This document shows positions 9,591 through 17,795 of a DNA stretch of 64,000 nt, one piece after another (the first letter of the stretch is position 1; the number at the start of each line of letters is the position of its first letter). Below the pieces are notes generated by a model that worked only from the letters and a program-made list of their open reading frames with translations, searched no databases and was not told the origin of the DNA. This DNA comes from CAZEDM01 sp964511075 (GTDB lineage Bacteria; Zixibacteria; MSB-5A5; RBG-16-43-9): contig CAZEDM010000007.1 of NCBI GenBank assembly GCA_964511075.1, forward strand, positions 124,001-188,000, written 5' to 3'. The position numbers and the translations under genes were made by a program.

Positions 9591-9614
9591 ACTCGATTAA
9601 ATAACTGGTAAACC

Positions 9615-10613
9615 CTACTGCCCGCCCTCAACAGGAGACCATTTGATTATCTTCAACCCATCCTCTGAGGTGGACATAACATAAATATTGCCGTGTTCAT
9701 CTAAAACCAGTGCTCTATTAGCATGAGCATAATTATCTTCTTCAATATTGAACTCTGCCACCAAATTTCCATCAGGGTTATATTTCCTCATTGCCCAAAA
9801 ATCATTTTCCATATCATATTTACAGGTATAAATATTCATCTCCTCATCCACACCAGTAAAGCCAGCTTGCCCCAAGTTCATTCGATATATGCTAAATTCC
9901 TTAATTGATTTAGTTGAATCCGCTTCGCCTTTGACGTGGTCAAATCCAACCAAACATAGATTTCCTTCTTTTGTCTGTAAGATTCTTCCCTGATTCAGAA
10001 CTACGTTGTTTGAACCAGCAAATCCCTCTCTTAATGTAGCTTTCTGTTGTTCTGGGGTAAAATCTATCTCGGTTGTTCCTACTTGAAAAATTACCGAGGT
10101 TTTGAGGGAGTCGCTTCGATAACACAGGAATATCCTTCCAGAGTTATCACAATATATATCCCCTCCCCGTATTTCCCCATCACTCCAAAGAATGAGGTAT
10201 TCCTTTAATAGATTGCCTTTAGAATCATATTGTATGATTTTCTTGGGTACCCGGGCAGTATCATATATGTATACGTTCCCTAACTGATCAACATCCATCT
10301 TCATACCCACACGAGATAACGGAATTACAAAAAGTAATCTTCCATCCGGGCCAAATTTTTGGACTCTCCCATTCATCAGATCTAAAATGTAAATATCGCC
10401 TTCTGGAGTAACAGAGAAGGTACTGGGTCCCACTGTAGGTCCTCCTTCCGGTGGGTCATAAATCCCAAATTGCCCCAGTTCTTCCCCCCAAGGCGCATCA
10501 ATTATCACCTGTGATACATAGGTCTGTTTTTGCATTTGGTCAGCTTTATTCTTTATCACTAATAATACCCCCAATACCAGCAAAAGTACTGGTAGCAAAA
10601 TTAACCTTTTCAT
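9615..10613 (-). CDS. Exported six-bladed beta-propeller protein, copy A
   Basis: 332 residues. Same signal segment and ribosome site as copies B and C. Residues of about 75-185 are almost identical to copy C, whereas the C-terminal third (FSIYRMNLGQAGFTGVDEEM onward) has diverged. Ends LKIIKWSPVEGGQ, a tail shared by all members of the array. It lies 50 bp downstream of the NlpC-dockerin remnant at 10664 and is probably cotranscribed with it. Confidence 0.8.
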   Translation of the reverse strand: MKRLILLPVLLLVLGVLLVIKNKADQMQKQTYVSQVIIDAPWGEELGQFGIYDPPEGGPTVGPSTFSVTPEGDIYILDLMNGRVQKFGPDGRLLFVIPLSRVGMKMDVDQLGNVYIYDTARVPKKIIQYDSKGNLLKEYLILWSDGEIRGGDIYCDNSGRIFLCYRSDSLKTSVIFQVGTTEIDFTPEQQKATLREGFAGSNNVVLNQGRILQTKEGNLCLVGFDHVKGEADSTKSIKEFSIYRMNLGQAGFTGVDEEMNIYTCKYDMENDFWAMRKYNPDGNLVAEFNIEEDNYAHANRALVLDEHGNIYVMSTSEDGLKIIKWSPVEGGQ

Positions 10614-10663
10614 CTTATACCTCCGTTTTCTAACTAAATATAAAAAATACTTCTGTCAATTCC

Positions 10664-11443
10664 TCACCAGGGACAACTTTCCATAGGTGAGGACCCTCCT
10701 CTAAAAAGAAAATTTATTAAATAGACTATGTCTGCTACACTTACTTTCTTATCCAAATTAACATCTGCTTTGCACAATGGGTTGGGTGCAGTTCCTCCCT
10801 TGAATAAATAACCGATTAAGAATACGATATCGGAAACACTGACTTTTCCGTCGCCATTGGCATCTCCGGGTTTACTTGGTATATCTTCTGATACGTCTTT
10901 ATACTTATAGGGCATGTAATTATCACTAAGCAGGTCTGCGGTTCTCCACATATAATCATCGCTTACTCGAGACCAATCTCTTGTTTCTGGATCTTTGATT
11001 CCATAACTTCTTGCTTCAATCACCCACATAGTATCTATAGCTTTCCACTCTTTAAACAGGAACGTATGCCCTTTCTTTGTGGAGATTAAAGCATCTCCTC
11101 TTCTCAAAGAATAATAATCCGGCAGTTCAACTGTAAACGAATCAATGAGAGTAGATACCCCAGGTTTAAGCCTGTATCCATTTTCATTAACCCAGAAAAT
11201 CTCCCAGGCTCTGGAGACTAAACCAGCACAGTCAACCCCAGTCGCCCAAGACGGATCACCGTAGAAGCCAGAAAGGCAGTCATTCTCCATATGAGAACCT
11301 GCTCTTTTTTCATTATGGCTCACATAATCCAGGAAACATCCGGCTGTATCCCAGCCACCCCATTCATAAGCCTCACCTATATATTGCACACCAACAGTGT
11401 AGTCTGAAGTCCATAGGGTTAAAAAATCCCACCTTGAGAACAA
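10664..11443 (-). pseudogene. Truncated NlpC/P60-like plus dockerin gene
   Basis: 260 codons, homologous to the C-terminal third of the 967-aa protein at 12660. It has the papain-like nucleophile motif TGVDCAGLVSRAW, a KKGHTFLF segment with the probable catalytic His, and a two-repeat type I dockerin (GDANGDGKVSVSD, ADVNLDKKVSVAD). The only possible start is a TTG inside the CCCACC/GGTGGG palindrome. There is no signal peptide and no ribosome site, although the family is exported. The upstream domains were evidently cut off at the palindrome. It may still be expressed by read-through, but I call it a remnant. Confidence 0.65.
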
Positions 11444-11452
11444 GGTGGGATT
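11425..11452. repeat. Perfect AATCCCACCTTG/CAAGGTGGGATT palindrome
   Basis: 12-bp arms around a 4-nt loop, the best preserved copy of the element. It lies exactly where the NlpC-dockerin gene is truncated. Confidence 0.8.
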
Positions 11453-11466
11453 ACTGGGTTCATAAT

Positions 11467-12602
11467 TTAATTTCCGCCTTCAACCGGCGACCACTTGATT
11501 ATCTTCAACCCTTCCTTACAGTGAATATATGTATATAAGAACCCTTTATCAAAGACCATCCTCTTCTTTACCCAGGCTACTTCCTGATACTCTGTCCCTA
11601 AGGCCTCACAATCTCCTTCTTTCCAGTTTAGAGTGTAGTAACCAACTAAATCTCCATCATAGTTATATTTCAATATCACAGAATTATCAGGGTCTTTCTC
11701 ATCTCTGGCAATGTTATAGACTGCATCTTCGCCTATACCAATGAAACCCTCCTTTGCAGAAGGGAGTCTTTTAGCAAGACTTTTCTGAGCATTTCTTTCC
11801 GATTTCATAGAGAATGTCTTGCCTTTGATTTTATGAAGGTGTTGCTCCCAATCAGGCAAGTTGACATTCCAACTCCAGGTAGCAGGTATCTTTAAAGTGC
11901 TCATCTGCTCTTCAAAGCTAAATTCCTGCGTGGTTGTGCCAAACTGAAAAATAAATTCTCTACCAGCGGGAATGGTATCTCCTGGGAATAAAGGTCTATC
12001 CTGCTTGTCATATTTAAGAAACAGTCTTCCTGAGTTATCGCAAGAAATATAACCGCTCCCCCTCCAGTGATTCACAGACCTATAACCATACTTCCCTTCT
12101 CTGACTTGCTCCCATTTGCCTAAATGATAGGTCATTAAAAGATTTCCTGACTGGTCATATTTCTCTACCTTTGGGTAAAAGGTCCAATCAAAGGCACCCA
12201 GGTAAATATTACCCTCGTGATCAACAAATATCCCATCAAAACTCCACAAACCGGGAATAACTGATACAAACCCTCCACTTGAATCAAATATCTGTATCCG
12301 CTCATTTAAAAAGTCTGTTATGTAAATATATCCATTAGGGGCAACAGTGAAATCAACAGGTCCTTTATCTGGACCAAGATCATACCCTTCTGGGGGGCGT
12401 ATAATCCAAATTCTCCTGGTCTGGAAACCTCTTCATCATAAGTTAGATTTTTCTCCCCCCAGGGAGCGCTGATCAGAACCTGTGGAACATATCTACCCTG
12501 CTGAACCTCAGCCCCATCACCCCATAATTTTGGTATGATTATCAGTAACAGGATGCTTACGAGAAATAAAATGAGCATTACAAAATTCCCTAACCTTTTC
12601 AT
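11467..12602 (-). pseudogene. Six-bladed beta-propeller gene with a single-base frameshift
   Basis: Two frames together make one propeller protein: MKRLGNFVMLILFL... to FGLYAP from 12602, then the rest in another frame to LKIIKWSPVEGGN at 11467. The break is at a run of six G (12392-12397, C6 on the coding strand). One more C restores APPEGYDLGPDKGPVDF, matching the PPEGGPTVGP region of copy A, and gives a 378-residue protein. The span of 1136 bp is one short of a multiple of three. It is either a true inactivation, a slippage site or a sequencing error. This is the most divergent member of the array and the first after the 967-aa gene (57-bp gap). Confidence 0.8.
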
Positions 12603-12659
12603 CTTACACCTCGCTTTTAGATTAATAATTTAAAAAAATCCTCTGTTAATTATCATTCC

Positions 12660-15563
12660 TCACCTGCTGGGGTAATCCTGGCAATCCCAGTTCGGGCAAC
12701 TGCTATTACAATAATTTGGCGCAGTACCTGATTTGAAAAGATAGGATATTAAAGAGACTACGTCAGATACTGATACATAACAATTTCCATTGACGTCACC
12801 TCTCCACAGAGGTTTAGAGCTGAGCCCTTGCTTAAACAGAAAATTGACAAGAAAAGTTACGTCTGCCACACTAACATTCCCGTCGCTGTTCACATCTCCT
12901 GCTCGGTCTGGGTCGTAATTAGTTGCTTCCTGAACATTGTTGTATCTATAAGGTTTATAATCTTTAGTATTTAATTCTGCTATTGACCACCTGTGATTCC
13001 CGCGAGTCCAGGATGCATCTGGACGATAGTCTGCTGCTTCGATAGCCCACATCCAGCTCGTACTAGCACTATCTTTATACCAGTCATCGAAAATAAAGGT
13101 ATGATTTCCCGGTAAAAGCAGAATATCTCCTTTTAATAAATACTCGTAACCACCCGGGAGTTCGGCAGAGACTTCAAGTAGTTTCCATGTCCCATGTTTA
13201 TAAGGCAAGTCCCAGGCTCTGGAGACTAAACCAGAGCAGTCGATGCCTGTTGACCAAGTAGGGTTTCCTTGAGGTTCAGGCAATATATCATCACCTATAC
13301 AATCATTAGTGGCAAAAGAGCCAGCCCTTTTACCATGTTCTAAGTTATAAAGAAAACAATCTTTAGTATCCCAGGGAGGGTCATTTCCTCCATATTTATA
13401 AGCTTCTCCTGTGTAGTCTAGACCTACTATGTAATCAGAAGTCCATTTCTTGCATTCTTCAGGCGCAGTGCCATTTTGTAGAGGGCAAACCCACCAGACA
13501 TCAGCATACTCCATAGCGTTTTCAATAATCGTGTTTCTGCTAATCGACCCACCTTTAAGTGCCGGCTGTTGCCAGTGAACCCAGATCGGTCCAAAGAGGT
13601 TATTGCTCTCGTTACTCTCGGTTATCCTGGTAGGGGATGAATCCACTAAAAGCCACAACTTCCAGTCCTGAGCATAAGTGGGGTTGGGAAGAACAAAGCT
13701 GAAACTCTCGGTCTCTCCCGGGAGTAATTCACCCATAGACAGATACCAGTCATCCCCACTCGCTGGCGGGATCACTATGTCCTCATCATAGAATATATCA
13801 GTATAAAACCCGAAGTTATGGTAAGCAGAGGTCCCTCCGATGTTTTTTATCACCACGTCCACATAGACTGACTCATCCAGGGTAGGGTCGCAATCATTGC
13901 TCACCCAGGCCTCTGCTATTATCAGGTCAGGCTTAGGCTCTACCCCCCACCATTTGACCCTTCTTGGACCAATATAGTTGTTATCTTCATCGCTTTCCTC
14001 TATATACCCATCCATATCAGCCAAGCCGTACATATTCCAGGTTGCGGTATCATAAGAGGTTATTCCAGTAAAGGTAACCTCCACTGAATCACCCGCTGCT
14101 AAGGAATCTACCCCGGTATATTTGTCAAAGTAGGTGTAGTTATTGGGTGGAGAGGAAAGGTTATAGTATAGTCCCACCCAGAAAAATTCTGCTTCGTCTG
14201 AGCCCTGGTTCTTTATCATCATATCTACGCTGATGACACTGTCTATCATTGGATTAGGATTACTGGGGGTTATGCTTTTTATAACCAGGTCTGGCAATTG
14301 CTGATACCACAGGGTGATAGACCAGAAATCTATATATCCCTGGTCCCCTTCAACCCAATCATTTGCCCAGAGCTTCCAGGTCTGGGTAACCAGCTCGCCA
14401 TTAAACTCAGTAATACCAGTCTCGGTTTCGTGAATGTCATCCTCGCTGCTTCCTTCCCACCAATTCCATAACATATACTTAGTTGAGTAGTCCGAGTCGG
14501 ATATCCAGATATCGAGGTCACGATTATAAGGATGGATTATATCATAATGTACATCCATGCTGCTAACCCTCGCATCTGCAGGCGCCATATTTGCTGGCAC
14601 AGATATCGGGCTACACACTGAGTCCCACCCCTCCGGTATAGTATATTCATCTCGATTTACCCTGTATACGGGTGGACCGGAAAACCAGATTGTGATGCTC
14701 CAGGGTAAGATGATGCTTTCCTCTGGATAGGAGAGGTCCAAAACCCATAGCTTCCAGGTCTGGTTTACTTCCTCTCCATCGAAATAGCTTGTGTCCTTTT
14801 CTGTTTCATAGATAATATATCCATATCCTTCAAAGTTCCACAATCTAAGCTCTTTATTCTGATATTCGTCAGTAAGATCTACGATTAAATTATTCACCTG
14901 GCCATCAGAATCATAAATATAATATGTTACCTCCAATTCACTAACCGTAGCATCATAAGGTGCGTTGTCTATGGTGATGGGACTACATGTCCAGGTACTA
15001 TAGGGTGCATAATAGGCACTGTCGTTTCTTCCATAGGTTGAACCGGCGGGCTTTAAGAGGGATGAGGTTCCTTCAACTTTTATTCCTTCCTTTATTCCGG
15101 AGTAGGGTATTCTGCTTTGTTTCAGCAGCTTCGCTTGCTCCAGATTTACTACGGTAGTGCATTCTCCCACGCCCGCACAATTCAGGCCCAAATCTTTTAT
15201 GAGATTTAACTCCCTTTCATCTCTTATGGTTAGTTTCATTTGAGAGACCCGGCTCTGTCTTATATCTCTATCCTGTTTTAAAGAGCTTGATCTTTCCAAA
15301 GGTTTAACTTGATACCCTGCCTTAACCAAGCTCAGTAACTGGGTGGAATCTGCCAGGCAGTTGCATTTTCCTGATCCAGTACAATTTAAGCCAAGCTCAT
15401 TTAGATACAAAAGATCTTTCTCAGACTTAACTTTTACCTCGATTTCAAATTTCTCTTTTGAAAAGCTCTGCTCATCCCAGCCTATGGCATTCCTTAGAGG
15501 ATAAGATAAAAATATAATAGAGGAAAAGAGGAGAAAAGCAAAGAAAAATTTTAACGATCTCAT
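12660..15563 (-). CDS. Large secreted protein: P-like domains, CARDB, NlpC/P60-like peptidase, dockerin
   Basis: 967 residues. Signal peptide (about 1-28). Next come two short repeats with LGLNCxGxGxC motifs (about 50-75 and 110-140). Two similar jelly-roll segments ending NQTWKLWVLD and TQTWKLWAND resemble proprotein-convertase P domains. Two CARDB-type Ig domains start PDLVIKSI and PDLIIAEA. A papain-like NlpC/P60 module has TGIDCSGLVSRAW (Cys near 775) and GNHTFIF (His near 820). A type I dockerin ends it (GDVNSDGNVSVAD, GDVNGNCYVSVSD, about 888-955). It probably acts outside the cell as a peptidase or amidase; substrate unknown. It heads the propeller array and follows regulatory cassette C. 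Confidence 0.75.
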   Translation of the reverse strand: MRSLKFFFAFLLFSSIIFLSYPLRNAIGWDEQSFSKEKFEIEVKVKSEKDLLYLNELGLNCTGSGKCNCLADSTQLLSLVKAGYQVKPLERSSSLKQDRDIRQSRVSQMKLTIRDERELNLIKDLGLNCAGVGECTTVVNLEQAKLLKQSRIPYSGIKEGIKVEGTSSLLKPAGSTYGRNDSAYYAPYSTWTCSPITIDNAPYDATVSELEVTYYIYDSDGQVNNLIVDLTDEYQNKELRLWNFEGYGYIIYETEKDTSYFDGEEVNQTWKLWVLDLSYPEESIILPWSITIWFSGPPVYRVNRDEYTIPEGWDSVCSPISVPANMAPADARVSSMDVHYDIIHPYNRDLDIWISDSDYSTKYMLWNWWEGSSEDDIHETETGITEFNGELVTQTWKLWANDWVEGDQGYIDFWSITLWYQQLPDLVIKSITPSNPNPMIDSVISVDMMIKNQGSDEAEFFWVGLYYNLSSPPNNYTYFDKYTGVDSLAAGDSVEVTFTGITSYDTATWNMYGLADMDGYIEESDEDNNYIGPRRVKWWGVEPKPDLIIAEAWVSNDCDPTLDESVYVDVVIKNIGGTSAYHNFGFYTDIFYDEDIVIPPASGDDWYLSMGELLPGETESFSFVLPNPTYAQDWKLWLLVDSSPTRITESNESNNLFGPIWVHWQQPALKGGSISRNTIIENAMEYADVWWVCPLQNGTAPEECKKWTSDYIVGLDYTGEAYKYGGNDPPWDTKDCFLYNLEHGKRAGSFATNDCIGDDILPEPQGNPTWSTGIDCSGLVSRAWDLPYKHGTWKLLEVSAELPGGYEYLLKGDILLLPGNHTFIFDDWYKDSASTSWMWAIEAADYRPDASWTRGNHRWSIAELNTKDYKPYRYNNVQEATNYDPDRAGDVNSDGNVSVADVTFLVNFLFKQGLSSKPLWRGDVNGNCYVSVSDVVSLISYLFKSGTAPNYCNSSCPNWDCQDYPSR

Positions 15564-15785
15564 AAATTTCCTCCTTATGAAGTATGATTTATAAAGAAAA
15601 GACTAAAGCTCGCAGTTTTAAAAATCAGGGATTTGTCTTTCAGATAAAGCCACTTGAATATTTAAACACTTTTAAACCATTCCTTAAAACCTTCCCCTCC
15701 ACTCCGCCCGGACACCCTTTACCCGGGCGGAGTTTTTAAAAAACCAAGAAAAGAGTAAAAGGGGTAAAAACCTGTAAGGCTTATA

Positions 15786-16004
15786 ACAAAAAGCCTGCCC
15801 ATTTCACTTTTATCAACCGTGAATTAATCAAGCTATTGAGAATAAAGAAGTTGAGTTTGAAGAAGATGTGAGGTTGTCTTTTTTCAAAAAATAAAAAATC
15901 ACCAAAATTGGTGAATCGAAAATGAAGGTTTTGACTTATCTTACAGCGGGGGATAAAATTACCAGAATCACCAAAAATGGTGAGTCAATCACCTAATTCG
16001 GTGA
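15786..16004 (-). promoter_or_regulatory. Sigma54-type regulatory cassette C (3 dyads and -24/-12-like element)
   Basis: Minus-strand TGGGCAGGCTTTTTGT at 15786-15801 resembles a -24/-12 promoter (GG and TTG conserved, 10 bp between doublets, GT in place of GC). Upstream of it are three TCACC-N6-GGTGA dyads at 15899-15914, 15968-15983 and 15989-16004; the last two are 21 bp apart, two helical turns. A GC hairpin (15701-15733, arms ACTCCGCCCGG) lies in the leader before the 967-aa gene. Dyad form and spacing are like NtrC-type enhancer sites. Functional assignment is inference. Confidence 0.6.
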
Positions 16005-16088
16005 TTCGATATTATATTTCTTTATCTTGTTATTAAGCGTGGTCCAGGGGATTCTTAATAATTTTGCGGCTTTGACCTTTATTCCCTT
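15993..16088 (-). pseudogene. 3' fragment of the sigma54 activator gene (HTH only)
   Basis: 96 bp matching 25489-25584: it encodes the last 31 residues (KAAKLLRIPWTTLNNKIKKY and ESPN) plus stop of the activator. Homology ends abruptly at 16088. It came with the regulatory cassette, whose third dyad overlaps the stop codon. Confidence 0.85.
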
Positions 16089-16143
16089 CCGCTTGGCAAA
16101 ATAGTAAAAGTAAACAAATCAAAAACAGAATAGATTTTTTCAT
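16033..16143 (-). CDS. 36-aa chimeric ORF with signal peptide, doubtful
   Basis: A GAGGAGG site precedes ATG at 16143; the product starts MKKSILFLICLLLLFCQAE, a signal sequence, then runs out of frame into the activator 3' fragment and stops. It looks like the truncated start of an exported protein fused to the duplicated cassette. An identical arrangement exists at 21139-21249. Confidence 0.35.
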   Translation of the reverse strand: MKKSILFLICLLLLFCQAEGNKGQSRKIIKNPLDHA

Positions 16144-16195
16144 TTTCAAGCCTCCTCTTTTAATTTTTGCCCAAATTTGAACTACCTAAAGCTTA

Positions 16196-16843
16196 TTAAA
16201 ACGAAAAGCCCAGTCCAATACAGGGATTAATTATCTTAGCTGAAGATGCTTTTTCAAACAAAGGTAATTTGATTTCCGGACTAATTGGTATAATATTGTA
16301 TTCTAATTCAGTAAACAGGGTGACTGGCCATTTACTAAAAACTAATTCAAAGCCAAACCCCATATTATAGCCAAGATAACCCCTGTTAATACTTGGAAGC
16401 CCAGTGTAATCAGGGATTTTCAAATCCAGATAATAAAGCCCCATTCCCGCTTTAAGGTATGGAGTAAGCCAATTTCTATCCATTTCCATTTTAATATAGA
16501 TTATTGCATCAGTCCAATTCCAGTCATGGATAGAAGGTAAACAAATCCTACCTCCAGGATCAACGAAAGAACAGGTAGTTGATCCCTCCAAAGGAAGTTT
16601 ACCCACCCGTAATCCCAGGGAAGGGGAGAAATATGAGCGAGTAAAACAATATTCAAATCTCAGATTATAACTCGCCTTTCTTCCCGGACCTTCATCCAAT
16701 CCGTCATCGTTCGAAACAGTTCGACCCATATCAACCCATAAGCTGAAGAGTTTACTTTTATTGTATTCTTCAGCCATGACCTGATTGGAGTAAAAGAAAA
16801 ACACCATTAAGCTTAAAATAAATGGAGAGATTTTTCTCATCAT
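16196..16843 (-). CDS. Outer-membrane beta-barrel protein (intact copy)
   Basis: 215 residues: signal peptide (about 1-24, ending VMAEE), then alternating beta-strand sequence (YNLRFEYCF, YLKAGMGLYYLDL, LGYNMGFGFELVF, LFTELEYNI) and a C-terminal GLGFSF with terminal Phe. This is the pattern of small 8-stranded barrels of the OmpX/OMP_b-brl type. No catalytic motif; role unknown. A sigma70 promoter (16878-16906) sits just upstream and cassette D further up. A second copy with a 299-bp internal deletion lies at 21288-21650. Confidence 0.75.
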   Translation of the reverse strand: MMRKISPFILSLMVFFFYSNQVMAEEYNKSKLFSLWVDMGRTVSNDDGLDEGPGRKASYNLRFEYCFTRSYFSPSLGLRVGKLPLEGSTTCSFVDPGGRICLPSIHDWNWTDAIIYIKMEMDRNWLTPYLKAGMGLYYLDLKIPDYTGLPSINRGYLGYNMGFGFELVFSKWPVTLFTELEYNIIPISPEIKLPLFEKASSAKIINPCIGLGFSF

Positions 16844-16877
16844 ACCCCTCCTGGTTTAAAATATAAGTTGAGAACAT

Positions 16878-16906
16878 ATACTATCCGTCAGGTAACAATT
16901 TGTCAA
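16878..16906 (-). promoter_or_regulatory. Sigma70-type promoter of the barrel protein gene
   Basis: Minus-strand TTGACA (16901-16906), 17-bp spacer, TAGTAT (16878-16883), about 35 bp before the ATG. The same promoter is kept in front of the deleted copy (upstream of 21650). Confidence 0.65.
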
Positions 16907-17009
16907 GTATTTACTAACCTCTCTTTTTTTACTCCGCCTGGTTCCCTGCCCGGGCGGAGTTTTGACTAAACCAAGAAAGAAATAAAAACCAACCGGAAGT
17001 AACTCTTTA

Positions 17010-17237
17010 ACAAAAGGTATGCCCAGATGTTAACCTCAATATGTTTTTTCTCTAACCCTCAGAATGTCAATGAAATAGAAATTAGCTTTTAGTGGAGAAT
17101 TATGATCCTCCAAAAAGATACAAATAAAAAATCACCAAAATTGGTGAGTTGAAAATGGAGAGCTTAAGCTATCTTTTTATAGGGGAAAAGATTACAAGAA
17201 TCACCAAAAATGGTGAGTCAATCACCTAATTCGGTGA
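17010..17237 (-). promoter_or_regulatory. Sigma54-type regulatory cassette D
   Basis: Minus-strand TGGGCATACCTTTTGT at 17010-17025 and dyads TCACC-N6-GGTGA at 17132-17147, 17201-17216 and 17222-17237. The -24/-12-like element differs in its spacer from the other cassettes (ATACC against GGCTT) but keeps TGGGCA and TTTTGT at the same distance, which argues for selection on the motif. A GC hairpin is at 16931-16960. Downstream gene: the barrel protein at 16843. Confidence 0.6.
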
Positions 17238-17783
17238 TTCGATATTATATTTCTTTATCTTGTTATTAAGCGTGGTCCAGGGGATTCTTAATAATTTTGC
17301 GGCTTTGACCTTTATTCCCTTAGCTTCCCTTAATGCCTGGATTATCTGCTCTCTCTCATAATGAGCTAACTTAGAGGCTAAAGAGCTTTTGTCCATCTCT
17401 CTCACTGAATTTATCCCTTGATTCTCCAGCTCAAACTCTTTCTCGCCCAAGGCTAAAATCCTTTTTATCTCGCTCTTAAGCTCCCTGACATTTCCTGGCC
17501 AGTCATGATTCAAAAAAGATTGAAGCACATCATCCGGAAGCTCACCCTCATCTGGGGAATATACCTTTGCGAAATGCTCAGCCAGTAGAGGGATATCATC
17601 TTTTCTTTCCCTTAAAGGGGGCAGGACAAATTTTATCACCTTCAGCCGATAATATAAATCATCCCTGAATCGCCTCGATTTTACCTCGTCTTCTAATTCC
17701 TTATTACTCGCGGCTATTATCCGGAAATTTACCTCCCTCGGAGTTGTTTCCCCTAATCTGGTCAACTCCTTGTTCAATAACAC
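17226..17783 (-). pseudogene. C-terminal fragment of the sigma54 activator gene
   Basis: 185 codons, nearly identical to the last 182 codons of the full gene at 25489: end of the AAA+ domain (FRDDLYYRLKVIKFVLPPLR) and the Fis-type HTH. Walker A, GAFTGA-loop and Walker B are absent, so it cannot be an ATPase. Its 5' edge (17783) lies 12 bp after the stop of the peptidase gene at 17796. The first 50 bp have diverged more than the rest. It could only make a DNA-binding fragment, if translated at all from GTG. Confidence 0.85.
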
Positions 17784-17795
17784 AAGATCATTAAC

